Assembly (NCBI RefSeq): GCF_009026825.1
Contig: NZ_CP045032.1
Span: forward strand, 186,001 to 250,000
Direction: 5' to 3'
Length of the DNA: 64,000 nucleotides
Origin: Corynebacterium urogenitale
GTDB taxonomy: Bacteria; Actinomycetota; Actinomycetes; Mycobacteriales; Mycobacteriaceae
Shown: positions 10,737-18,524 of the stretch, piece after piece
Numbering within the stretch: the stretch's first letter is position 1
Layout: each line of letters begins with the position of its first letter
Position numbers and translations under genes: made by a program
Notes under the pieces: generated by a model
Told to the model about the DNA's origin: nothing
What the model saw: only the letters and a program-made list of their open reading frames with translations
The model's database searches: none

Positions 10737-11077
10737 TACTGGTGGGCCTTGTTGAACTTCTCGACTACGTCAGCGGCGATACGGCCGCGCTTGGAGACCT
10801 CGATGCCATTGTTCAGAGCCCATTCGCGGATGAGCTTGTTGCGTACGGCATTGGAGGAGCCGGCGCTGGACTTGCCGCGAGAAGAGGACTTGGAAACCCG
10901 GCGTGCAGCGTTGATGTAAGGGGCCAGGGCCTCGTCGAAGACCTGCTTATTCTTTGGTCCGAGGTCCATGGTGTATTCCACGCCGTCGATGGTGAAATCG
11001 ACAACCTGCACTTCTTCCTCGGCCAGTGGGGAATTATCGATGTCGTCGAAATACTGAGTAACTTCTTGACGTGCCAT
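10736..11077 (-). CDS. lsr2: Lsr2 nucleoid-associated protein
   Basis: 113 residues, the usual Lsr2 length. The N-terminal part (DFTIDGVEYTMDLGPKNKQVFDEALAPYI) is the dimerisation domain and the C-terminal part (IREWALNNGIEVSKRGRIAADVVEKF) is the DNA-binding domain with the AT-hook-like RGR. Lsr2 is the H-NS-like silencer of AT-rich, often horizontally acquired DNA in actinobacteria (the C. glutamicum homologue is CgpS). AAGGAG lies 10 bases upstream of the ATG. A GATAG-TTAT-CTATC palindrome just in front may be a control site. Confidence 0.96.
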   Translation of the reverse strand: MARQEVTQYFDDIDNSPLAEEEVQVVDFTIDGVEYTMDLGPKNKQVFDEALAPYINAARRVSKSSSRGKSSAGSSNAVRNKLIREWALNNGIEVSKRGRIAADVVEKFNKAHQ

Positions 11078-11392
11078 GAATGATTGGCTCCTTAATAGAT
11101 AGTTATCTATCGCCTATGATTTAGCGAAATGATCTGAGAAGGCAAAGCAAATCTTACCTTTGCTACTCGTACGATACGTTCTTGGGCTTTCTTTCTACAA
11201 GTCGTACTAGTAGCAGCATCTGAGAATGAGAAAATAATAATCAACTGTTGCTTGATTGTTACATGAATAGGCCCGCGCCAGTAAAGAATGGGCCGAGCTT
11301 TCTACTGGCCTTATTCTCTTATAAAACAACACTCGCCCTTGGCCTAGGGCAGGCCAAGGGCGAAGGGGAGCGGAAATAATGCAGCGCGGCTG
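11078..11392. other. AT-rich lsr2 upstream region, with phoD terminator
   Basis: This 315-base gap holds the lsr2 leader with the palindrome GATAG-TTAT-CTATC (11098-11111), then about 200 AT-rich bases that must contain the lsr2 promoter, and the phoD terminator at its right end. I see no small gene. The AT-richness fits Lsr2 binding to its own promoter, which is inference. Confidence 0.5.
11322..11363 (-). terminator. phoD terminator
   Basis: Perfect 12-bp stem TCGCCCTTGGCC / GGCCAAGGGCGA (11333-11363) with a 7-base loop. Read on the minus strand it is followed by GTGTTGTTTTAT. Confidence 0.8.
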
Positions 11393-13096
11393 TTAGCGGC
11401 CGCTGTGGCTCGCCTTATCGATAGGCTGATTGTGTTTCTTTATCCCCTTGCCGTGATAAGCGCGGGCAGAGGTGCGATAGAACAGTGGCTGATTCGGGCG
11501 AAGCTTGCCGTCTGGGCGGAGCAGAATGTAATCCGCATGGACGTAGTCGTGGGTGAATTGGACCACGGTATAACCATGTGAATCATAATCCAGGTACTTC
11601 ACGTACTTGTTCAATTCCGTGAAGGCAAACTCCGCCGTATGGCTGAGCGGGTTATCCTCGGGCAGCTTGAGAATGTCGTCGATATTAGAACTCGACACAG
11701 AAGTGGTAACGATCTCCACTGCCGCTGAACCTTCGCGGGGATAAGCCCCTGGTTCTACGGGCACATCGCAGGCCCATGAGGAGTGGATATCCCCTGTGAG
11801 CCACACGGTGTTATTAATGCCTTTATCTTGCAACAGGCGGATTAGGCGACGCCGCTCCGCAGCATAGCCATCCCATTGGTCGTAGTTGTATGCCAAGCCC
11901 TGTTGTGGCAGTCCCAATAATTGTGTGACGGCAGAACTGGTCTGTGCATCCAATGGTGGAATGAGAACCGGGGTCATCATCACGGAATTACCAATGAGGT
12001 TCCAGCGGGCATGGGAGGTCTCCAGCTTGCTTGCAAGCCAAGAGAACTGCTCAGAACCCAGCATGGTGCGGTCCTCCCGGTCGGTATTCTTCGCGCCGAG
12101 GAAGGCCACCTGCTCGTTGCGGTAAGTGCGTAGATCGAGCATGTTGAGCTCGGCCAAGTTGCCGAACGACAGGTTGCGGTAGATGTGGCCGCCAGCGCTG
12201 AAAGGAGTGGCGCGAATCGGCAGCCACTCGAGGTACGCCTGGATGGCAGCAGCGCGGCGCGCTGACCAATCGCCCTCGTTGGGCTGGTGGTTCTCCGCGC
12301 CGCCGGCCCACGTGTCATTGGCAATCTCATGGTCATCCCAGGTCACAATCCACGGGCAGGTAGCGTGCGCTGCCTGAAGGTCCGCGTCGGTATGGTACTG
12401 GGCGTAGCGCTCGCGGTAGTCCTGCAGGCTCACGATCTCGTGGGGCGGCAGATGACCGCGGACAGCGCCGGTCTTGCCGGTGTACTCACCGCGGGGATAT
12501 TCGTAGATGTAATCGCCCACGTGCAGTGCGTAATCGATATCGCCGCGGTTGGCCATATCGCGGTAGGCGCTGAAGTAGCCAGCCTCCCAGTTAGAGCAGC
12601 TGAATAGTGCGAAACGAAGTTCGCTGAGGTCTTGGCCTGCTGCGGGTGCGGTGCGGGTGCTGCCAACAGGGGAGATCTGCCCCTTATATTGACCATCGGT
12701 GACGACGAAGCGGTAGAAGTACGGGCTATAGGGGCTCAGGCCGGTCGCCTCCGGCTTTACCGTCATGTCTGTGTCAGGCGTGGCCTTTACCTGGCCGGAG
12801 GTAACGATGTTCTGAAAGCCCTCATCAGTGGCAATTTCCCACCGAATTCCGGTGGCTGTGCCGCGATTGCGGCCAGCGTAATCGTCGGGGTGGGAGGTGA
12901 CGCGGGTCCAGAGGATCACACTGGTGGCATAGGGATCGCCGGAGGCGACACCGTGCTGGAAGACGGCGTGGTCCTGGGAATCTGCTTGCGCTACTTCGGC
13001 GGAGGCTGTGGAGTTCATCGCGGAAGCGGCGGCGATGGTGGCGGTGGCGGCAGCGCCAGACTGGAGAGCGCGGCGACGGCTGATGTTTTTATTCAT
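11393..13096 (-). CDS. phoD: PhoD-family alkaline phosphatase/phosphodiesterase, Tat-exported
   Basis: 567 residues. It releases phosphate from phosphate esters outside the membrane. The N-terminus MNKNISRRRALQSG is a twin-arginine signal, followed by a hydrophobic Ala-rich stretch and a likely AXA-type cleavage site. The PhoD N-terminal domain begins FQHGVASGDPYATSVILWTRV; the metal-binding blocks HVGDYIYEY, TWDDHEIANDTW and WLTGDIHSSWACD are intact. PhoD enzymes use Ca and Fe. The start codon has no close ribosome-binding site: a hairpin and a 6-codon mini-frame lie directly upstream. Phosphate-starvation control is likely from the family, and one GTTCACC element lies at 13178-13184. Confidence 0.95.
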   Translation of the reverse strand: MNKNISRRRALQSGAAATATIAAASAMNSTASAEVAQADSQDHAVFQHGVASGDPYATSVILWTRVTSHPDDYAGRNRGTATGIRWEIATDEGFQNIVTSGQVKATPDTDMTVKPEATGLSPYSPYFYRFVVTDGQYKGQISPVGSTRTAPAAGQDLSELRFALFSCSNWEAGYFSAYRDMANRGDIDYALHVGDYIYEYPRGEYTGKTGAVRGHLPPHEIVSLQDYRERYAQYHTDADLQAAHATCPWIVTWDDHEIANDTWAGGAENHQPNEGDWSARRAAAIQAYLEWLPIRATPFSAGGHIYRNLSFGNLAELNMLDLRTYRNEQVAFLGAKNTDREDRTMLGSEQFSWLASKLETSHARWNLIGNSVMMTPVLIPPLDAQTSSAVTQLLGLPQQGLAYNYDQWDGYAAERRRLIRLLQDKGINNTVWLTGDIHSSWACDVPVEPGAYPREGSAAVEIVTTSVSSSNIDDILKLPEDNPLSHTAEFAFTELNKYVKYLDYDSHGYTVVQFTHDYVHADYILLRPDGKLRPNQPLFYRTSARAYHGKGIKKHNQPIDKASHSGR

Positions 13097-13126
13097 AGAG
13101 GTGATTTGAGCACGCGGATCACCTCT
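13096..13126 (-). promoter_or_regulatory. phoD leader hairpin and mini-ORF
   Basis: On the minus strand AGAGGTGAT and ATCACCTCT (13118-13126 and 13098-13106) form a 9-bp stem ending one base before the phoD ATG. AGAGGTG is also a good ribosome-binding site, 6 bases before GTG CTC AAA TCA CCT CTA TGA, whose stop overlaps the phoD ATG. Either translational coupling or occlusion of the site is possible. Confidence 0.4.
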
Positions 13127-13306
13127 TCGCAGGGCAATTGTCGGGCTTCGAGGAAGTGCCCGAATACGTGTGCATGCGGTGAACAGCGTGTTTGCCTAGA
13201 ATTAAACCGGCGTTCGGCAAATGTTCAGCCGCCCTTGGTGCAACGGGGGAAGCGCACCGAGGATGTGCTCCCCGGTGACAAGCCAGGCTAGCGGTGAGAA
13301 ACCACG

Positions 13307-13936
13307 CTAGCTACGCTTCGTGCGGATCTGGGCCTCCACCAGATCCAGCTCGCGGGAAATCGCCTGCAGCGCGTGGCGAGTCTGGTCGTTGTTCATCGTG
13401 GACGTATTATCCACAGCATCCTCGAGATCGTCCATGCGCTCCTCAACATCCTGCGCGAAGCCCATCGGCACGCCACCCTTGGAGACATCCTTGCGGATCT
13501 GACGGATGCGAGCCTTCTGCGTCGGGCCATCGCCCGCGAAGGAAGCATTCGTGGTCGGCGCCAAGCCGGCACGCTGGAGATTCTGGCGCTCGTTGACCTC
13601 CTTCATCTGGGTCATGCCACGGTAGAACAGTGGCAACAACGCTGGTAGCGCCACACGAGCAGCACCCACGTAACGCGAGACGTTCTGACTGTTGAAGTTA
13701 CCTGCCTTCAACTGCTGCAAAGCAGCGGAAGCCATCTTCTCCTCGTGCTTGCGGCGGTTCTTCAGCTCCTTGGCGTCGGCCTTGCGTACCTTCTTCGCCG
13801 TCTTGCGCAGGTACTTTTCCTTCGCCTTTTCCAACTTGGCATCGGCCTTAGTCTCCGCAATCGCGCGAACCTTCGCTGCCTTAATGGTGGCCTTCTTCTC
13901 CTGGCGGCGGCGACGCATCGTGCTGAACAGTCCCAT
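13307..13936 (-). CDS. basic coiled-coil protein, DUF6474-like
   Basis: 209 residues. The first ~85 residues are a long, highly charged Lys/Ala/Glu helix (RRRRQEKKATIKAAKVRAIAE onward), and residues about 95-115 are hydrophobic (YVGAARVALPALLPLFYRGM). The C-terminal half is again helical (DVEERMDDLEDAVD). I recall this architecture from a conserved, uncharacterised corynebacterial/mycobacterial family (DUF6474), which is tentative. ATG 13936 follows GGAGAG; the frame continues upstream to 14059, but that part is non-homologous-looking and would overlap the divergent gene. The function is unknown. Confidence 0.75.
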   Translation of the reverse strand: MGLFSTMRRRRQEKKATIKAAKVRAIAETKADAKLEKAKEKYLRKTAKKVRKADAKELKNRRKHEEKMASAALQQLKAGNFNSQNVSRYVGAARVALPALLPLFYRGMTQMKEVNERQNLQRAGLAPTTNASFAGDGPTQKARIRQIRKDVSKGGVPMGFAQDVEERMDDLEDAVDNTSTMNNDQTRHALQAISRELDLVEAQIRTKRS

Positions 13937-14053
13937 GTCTCTCCAAGTCTCGTGATTGTCAGTAGGGGTTTTCGTAAATAAACTCCCTGCCCACTGTAGT
14001 CGGAGGAGCCACCGTGTGCTGTAACTTCCCCTGCTCCTAAGATAGGAAGAACC

Positions 14054-15769
14054 GTGCACACAATGACAGGCAGCGTGCCCACCCCAGAGCCACGCAGCGG
14101 CGAAAACAACCTCCCCGCTGCGGAATCCGTGCTACCCCTTGCCCCCTCTGACGTGGTCGGATGCCGTCACAAAGCAGTGCTGCGTCGAATGGAAAAGCCG
14201 CCGGGAGTCACGCGCATGCGCACGGCAGAAGACCTCGCCGGAACCATCGAGCAACTCAGTCACCGCATCAATGCGTGGGCGCGAAAGCAGACCATCCTGC
14301 AGCAACTGCCCCAACGCCCGCGCCGGGGAGACCGCGTGCGCCCGACCCGCGTGGACATCGCACCCGGCCCCAACGCAGTGGAAGATACCCTCGACGCCAT
14401 GGCGGCCGGGGCGCGCCTCATCATCGGAGCGCAGCTCGAAGAAGGTCCGCTATCGGCAGAAGTGGACATCCTCCTCCGCCGCGACATGGGCCACGGGGCA
14501 GACCCCACCCTCGCCTACGCGCCGCTCGTGATCTCCGGGCACAGCGTCGTCAAGCGCGTGAAAAACACACAAACAGCGGACTGCCGCGTCATCGATATTC
14601 CCGCGCTCGGACTCTCGCGTGGCGCAGACGTCCCACTACGCCACCGTGCCGTCGCCGGTGAAGCACAATGTCTCGCCATGGCTCACACCATCCTCCACGC
14701 CTGGGGATTCGCCAGCGGTGACGTGGGGCTCATCGGCCGCGCCGGGACATCACCCGAACGCTGCTACATCTTCCCAGGCGATGCGCTGATCCCAGGACTA
14801 CTCACCGCCCTCGCCGAACCCGTCCCCGCCGCACCCAGCAGGGTGAAGCAATGTGGCGTGTGCGAATTCCACAACCACTGCCGAGCACAACTGCTCGAAC
14901 GCCAAGACGTGTCCCTCATGCTCCCCGGCGACCGGAATCGGGATGCTCGCGAAGCTGGCTACAACACCCTCCCAGAGCTAGCCGAGGCAGGGTGGGGAGA
15001 GGTCAGCGCGTTGGCGTCGGCATGGATGAACGGGGAAATCGCGCGGCGCAGACCGCTCAAGCGATGGATCACGGACACGGAACTGTGGGGCGGGCACGCC
15101 TTCGCCATGCCGCGCCAAGGGCAGGAACCCATGGCCGAGCAGCTCCGCGATGTCATCGACATTGACGTGGACATGGAGGCGCACCCCAACCGTGGCACGT
15201 TCCTCTGGGGCACCTTCGACGGCACGCAGTACGTGGCTTTCGGCGATTTTTCCCGTGGTGGCGACGAGGGGCAACACGTCGCCGAGTTCTGGGCATGGTT
15301 GCGTGCGCGTCGCGCCGCCGCCGAAAGAGATGACAAGAGACTGCGCGTGTGGGTGTACGCCGCGCAGGGCGAAAACCACTGGTTGCGGTATTACGCGCGC
15401 GAATACGGTGGGCGAACGTATCTTTTGTCCGACGCCACCAGTGTCACGATGCCGGATCTCGCGGAAGTGAATGCATTCATCGCTTCCGAGGAGTGGTGTG
15501 ACCTGTATCGCATCGTTAAAAATGCTGTGGCTGGGACGGGGTCGCTGGGTTTGAAGACTGTCGCGCCCCTGGCCGGTTTCGAGTTCAGTCAGGAAGGCGT
15601 GGACGGGAAGGCTGCGGTCGAGCTGTTCGAACAGGCTGTGGGGCCTGCGCAGGGGGCAGCGCAGGCTGCGCGACGCACGCTGGAACGCTATAACGCGGAT
15701 GATTGCGTGGCGAATGCGCACGTTCGTTCGTGGTTGCGTGCGGGCGCGCCGGGTATTCGCGCGCTGTAG
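14054..15769 (+). CDS. TM0106-type RecB-like nuclease with RNase H-like domain
   Basis: 571 residues. Cys37 (DVVGCRHK) plus Cys267, Cys270 and Cys276 (CGVCEFHNHC) match the four-cysteine layout that holds a 4Fe-4S cluster in RecB/AddB/Cas4 nucleases. The C-terminal part starts a second nuclease fold with DIDVDMEA at 369-376 and ends YNADDCVANAHVRSWL, like the predicted 3'-5' exonuclease (RNase_H_2) part of the TM0106 family. A role in DNA repair or recombination is inferred from the folds. GTG 14054 has AGGAAGA just upstream; an ATG at 14063 is the alternative. Confidence 0.82.
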   Translation: MHTMTGSVPTPEPRSGENNLPAAESVLPLAPSDVVGCRHKAVLRRMEKPPGVTRMRTAEDLAGTIEQLSHRINAWARKQTILQQLPQRPRRGDRVRPTRVDIAPGPNAVEDTLDAMAAGARLIIGAQLEEGPLSAEVDILLRRDMGHGADPTLAYAPLVISGHSVVKRVKNTQTADCRVIDIPALGLSRGADVPLRHRAVAGEAQCLAMAHTILHAWGFASGDVGLIGRAGTSPERCYIFPGDALIPGLLTALAEPVPAAPSRVKQCGVCEFHNHCRAQLLERQDVSLMLPGDRNRDAREAGYNTLPELAEAGWGEVSALASAWMNGEIARRRPLKRWITDTELWGGHAFAMPRQGQEPMAEQLRDVIDIDVDMEAHPNRGTFLWGTFDGTQYVAFGDFSRGGDEGQHVAEFWAWLRARRAAAERDDKRLRVWVYAAQGENHWLRYYAREYGGRTYLLSDATSVTMPDLAEVNAFIASEEWCDLYRIVKNAVAGTGSLGLKTVAPLAGFEFSQEGVDGKAAVELFEQAVGPAQGAAQAARRTLERYNADDCVANAHVRSWLRAGAPGIRAL

Positions 15770-15860
15770 TTGAGTTTAGGGGGTGGCTGGCTACTCGAAG
15801 TAGCTGTACTTGGGGGATTCGGTGGGTTCGGCTGAATAGGCTGTCTTTGGCATACAGCCC

Positions 15861-15924
15861 GGCTGTTCGCTGTGAGCACTTGGCCTCGGGTGATGTGGAT
15901 GGGTGGCTGTTCGCTGTGAGCACT
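15861..15924. repeat. 20-bp direct repeat, two copies
   Basis: GGCTGTTCGCTGTGAGCACT occurs at 15861-15880 and again identically at 15905-15924, in the 253-base gap before msrA. No gene is visible in the gap. Confidence 0.8.
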
Positions 15925-16022
15925 GATTCTGGGACACCGTGGCCTGATAGGTGGGACTAGGGTGGATGGAACCGAAGGGCGATGATGCCGAAGATCGCGA
16001 CTAATGGAAGGAAGTACCAGCC

Positions 16023-16964
16023 ATGGCGAGCTTGTTCGAAAGGATTGCGGCTTTGAACACGAACGGGCCGTACCGTGCCGAAAGGGTAACGGAGCAGACG
16101 GCGTTGAAGGGTGGTCGTCATCCGGTGTTGGAAAACCCTCGTCCGAATGCTGTCCTGGGTACCAGCCTTGGTGGGGCGGCAGAGTTCCGTGCCGCTGCTG
16201 AAGGTCAGGCTGAGCCAAGTGGTGCTGGTGCTGCAATTGCGGCTGCGTCGGCTGGAACTGCTGCGGAAACTGCGGGCGCGTCAAGTGGTGCTGGTGCTAA
16301 CGCTGGGGCGACAGGTGCTTCCGTTATCGACGATCTGATCGTGGGGCTGGGATGTTTCTGGGGTGCGGAGCGGCTCTTCTGGGGTGTTCCGGGCGTGTTG
16401 GGCACATCCGTTGGCTACGCGGGTGGCTGGACCAAGAACCCTACTTATCGCGAGGTGTGCACGGGAAGGACCGGTCACGCGGAAGTAGTACGCATCGTTT
16501 TTGATTCTTCCCGGGTGAGCGTGGAGGAGTTACTCAAGGTGGCTTTTGAAAACCACAATCCCACGCTCGGCGACCGTCAGGGTAACGATGTGGGTTCCCA
16601 GTATCGCTCGGCGGTCTACTGTTCGTCTCAGGGGCAGCTTGAGCGAGTGCGAAAAGCATTGGACACGTGGCAGCAAGCTTTCACGGACGCAGGTTTCGGA
16701 GATCTGACCACAGAGGTAGGCCTCATGGCATCAGCACCTTCCGATGCAGGTGATGTGCGCGGATCGGTTGACACTGCCGAAGCTGACAGAGGTGTCGGGG
16801 GAACCGTAGGCTGTGGGGACTCATCAGCCAGTGGAGAAGAGGTCGTCGGTGATGGTCGCTACTACCTTGCGGAGGACGAACACCAGCAGTACCTCCATAA
16901 GAATCCTGGTGGCTACTGCAATCATGGCCCAAATGGAGTCACCTGCCAGACAGGAGTTCTCTAA
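16023..16964 (+). CDS. msrA: peptide methionine sulfoxide reductase A, enlarged
   Basis: 313 residues against about 210-220 for the family. It reduces the S-form of methionine sulfoxide in proteins. The catalytic GCFWGAE is at 110-116 (Cys111), and the EDEHQQYL...NPGGYC end carries the recycling cysteines near 299 and 308. Two low-complexity segments account for the extra length: an Ala/Gly/Ser stretch at about 51-100 before the domain and a Gly/Ser/Asp stretch at about 235-277 just before the conserved C-terminal block. The frame is open throughout and the core motifs are intact, so it should be active. ATG 16023 has AAGGAAG upstream. The msrA-sod neighbourhood is also known in C. glutamicum. 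Confidence 0.93.
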   Translation: MASLFERIAALNTNGPYRAERVTEQTALKGGRHPVLENPRPNAVLGTSLGGAAEFRAAAEGQAEPSGAGAAIAAASAGTAAETAGASSGAGANAGATGASVIDDLIVGLGCFWGAERLFWGVPGVLGTSVGYAGGWTKNPTYREVCTGRTGHAEVVRIVFDSSRVSVEELLKVAFENHNPTLGDRQGNDVGSQYRSAVYCSSQGQLERVRKALDTWQQAFTDAGFGDLTTEVGLMASAPSDAGDVRGSVDTAEADRGVGGTVGCGDSSASGEEVVGDGRYYLAEDEHQQYLHKNPGGYCNHGPNGVTCQTGVL

Positions 16965-17031
16965 GGCATCCTCTGATGCATCGCTGGGGCTCGTAGTTTC
17001 CGCGCCGAGTGGTAGTTGAAGTGCTTGGCGT

Positions 17032-17098
17032 GTTAGGTATCGCCAGGAAATGGGAGGAATAGTGGCTGGATCCCGCGGAAAACCTGGCGATTGCTGAC
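17032..17098. repeat. 67-bp stem-loop repeat, copy A
   Basis: Left arm GTTAGGTATCGCCAGG and right arm CCTGGCGATTGCTGAC pair over 16 positions with mismatches near the tip of the element. From GTTAG to CTGAC it is 67 bp and matches copy B at 57 of 67 positions in direct orientation. It sits between msrA and the DUF559-like gene. Confidence 0.8.
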
Positions 17099-17119
17099 GG
17101 GCTCGGCGGGCCGAGAAAG

Positions 17120-17146
17120 TTATCCACAGCGCAGCTTTTATCCACA
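17120..17146 (+). other. two consensus DnaA boxes
   Basis: TTATCCACA occurs at 17120-17128 and 17138-17146, in direct orientation with starts 18 bp apart, between repeat copy A and the DUF559-like gene. Both are perfect matches to the E. coli DnaA-box consensus. No dnaA or dnaN gene is nearby. Confidence 0.55.
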
Positions 17147-17222
17147 GGCTCCTGCGGAAATAGGACTGGTGGCGTCGAACGAAAAAAGAGGGGCGGGAGA
17201 CCGAAACGCTAACCTCAGAGAT

Positions 17223-18281
17223 ATGGGGAAGGGGATCAAACGGCTAATTAACCCGTGCATGCTCGAGACAGCGACGAGCCTGGAAGAAAAAGGTGTTAGC
17301 GAATGGGCGCGACGGCGGGGTTACCATCGCGTGAACAAGGGTGTGTACCTGCACAAAAGCCTGATCGGTGCGGGACAGGCAAGGGAGGGCGAGCGGAAAG
17401 ACAATTCCACAACGCAACTCGACATCATCACACGCGCACGAGCAGAACACCTAGCGCGACCGGATAGCATCATCGCGGGATGGGCAGCACTCGCGTACCA
17501 CGGACTCCGGTATTGGGCAGACGAAGCGGCGCTCAGCGTGGTCAGCCGTGAAGGGAGAGCTCGAGCTGCCGTGCCAAGGAGCAGGACTGCCCGCAGTGAA
17601 AATGCGCGAATGACATGGACGTGGAAACCCGATCCCTACCACCCAAAACTTCGATGCGTGGACCCCATCGAGGCTTTAATTAGTGCGCTGAAGAGCGTGA
17701 AAAGCAATTCGATGAAGTGGAACGTGCCCGCTATCGAGGGCTATTCGGCAGAACAGATTAGGGGAATCCAACTGCTCGATGCGGTCCGGCGAATTGCCGG
17801 GCGGGAGTGCGATGTGGATGAACTTGTCGCGAGAGCGCGTGGCAGGGTTAACAGCCGGTGGTTGACGAAGATTGTGCGAGCCAGCGATGATGGGGCGGAT
17901 TCTCCCATGGAGACCCTGATGCGCCTCACTATTGCGGGGATTGTGGTCTGTGGGGAGAAGCTGGAGTGGGAGTCGCAGGTGTCCATCATGCGGGATGGCA
18001 GCCGCGAAACTGGGTGGGAAGCGGAAATAGAGGGGCACTTCGAGCCCTGGCTTACTGTTGTTGACCTATATTGCGCCAAGTACAAGATCGTGTTGTTTTA
18101 CGACGGCGAGCATCACCGAGAGAAAGGTCAGCATTATCGCGACATCGATATCGATGCGACTTTACAGGAACATGGCTACGTGGTGATGCGGGTTTCGGCG
18201 GTGATGGTGTTCAATCCGCGGGATCTTCGGCGACGGATAGCAATTTTGGCTGAAAGTGTCAGGAATCGCCAGGAAATGTGA
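17223..18281 (+). CDS. AbiEi-like/DUF559-like putative nuclease
   Basis: 352 residues from ATG 17223; the frame is open from 17091. The N-terminal third resembles the winged-helix, AbiEi-antitoxin-like domain of a large actinobacterial family (RRGYHRVNKGVYLHKSL, then RPDSIIAGWAALAYHGLRYW). The C-terminal part looks like a very-short-patch/DUF559 endonuclease fold: ETGWEAEIEGHFEPWLTVVDL, then YKIVLFYDGEHHREKGQHYRD and GYVVMRVSA, with D, E and DGxxH candidate catalytic residues. No substrate is known. The gene is bracketed by two 67-bp repeats, and its final codons (VRNRQEM) lie inside copy B. Its AGG/GGG-rich codon use looks unlike that of neighbouring housekeeping genes. Both points suggest acquisition. 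Confidence 0.68.
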   Translation: MGKGIKRLINPCMLETATSLEEKGVSEWARRRGYHRVNKGVYLHKSLIGAGQAREGERKDNSTTQLDIITRARAEHLARPDSIIAGWAALAYHGLRYWADEAALSVVSREGRARAAVPRSRTARSENARMTWTWKPDPYHPKLRCVDPIEALISALKSVKSNSMKWNVPAIEGYSAEQIRGIQLLDAVRRIAGRECDVDELVARARGRVNSRWLTKIVRASDDGADSPMETLMRLTIAGIVVCGEKLEWESQVSIMRDGSRETGWEAEIEGHFEPWLTVVDLYCAKYKIVLFYDGEHHREKGQHYRDIDIDATLQEHGYVVMRVSAVMVFNPRDLRRRIAILAESVRNRQEM

Positions 18282-18324
18282 GGGATAGGAGGTGGATTCC
18301 GCGGAAAAGTTGGCGATTGCTGAC
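18258..18324. repeat. 67-bp stem-loop repeat, copy B
   Basis: GTCAGGAATCGCCA at the left pairs with TGGCGATTGCTGAC at the right, with one mismatch at position 6. The element contains the end of the upstream reading frame. Confidence 0.85.
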
Positions 18325-18332
18325 GTGGTGGG

Positions 18333-18367
18333 GCGTGGCGGTGGTGTGGCGAGGCGTGGCGGTGGTG
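18333..18367. repeat. 21-bp tandem repeat, about two copies
   Basis: GCGTGGCGGTGGTG occurs at 18333-18346 and 18354-18367, right after repeat copy B. Confidence 0.65.
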
Positions 18368-18412
18368 CGAGGTGGCTCCCGAACAGGTCATCAAGCATGC
18401 GCACTCATGCGA

Positions 18413-18460
18413 AAGCCCGCCAACAGGCTCCAAACAATGCGTTGGCGCGTTGGCGGGCTT
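18413..18460 (-). terminator. sodA terminator
   Basis: Perfect 12-bp stem AAGCCCGCCAAC / GTTGGCGGGCTT placed downstream of sodA on the minus strand. The following T run is short. Confidence 0.7.
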
Positions 18461-18470
18461 AAAGGCTTAG

Positions 18471-18511
18471 CGTCGGGGTGCTACCAGAGCACGTCGGTGC
18501 TACCAGAGCAC
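18471..18511. repeat. short tandem repeat, two copies
   Basis: The unit CGTCGGTGCTACCAGAGCA occurs twice in a row (one extra G in the first copy) between the sodA terminator and the sodA stop codon. Confidence 0.6.
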
Positions 18512-18524
18512 GACCCTAGCGAGA

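Noticed and set aside
17120..17146. Chromosomal origin of replication at the DnaA boxes
   Set aside because: Only two boxes, no dnaA/dnaN neighbours and no AT-rich unwinding region; reported as an isolated cluster instead.
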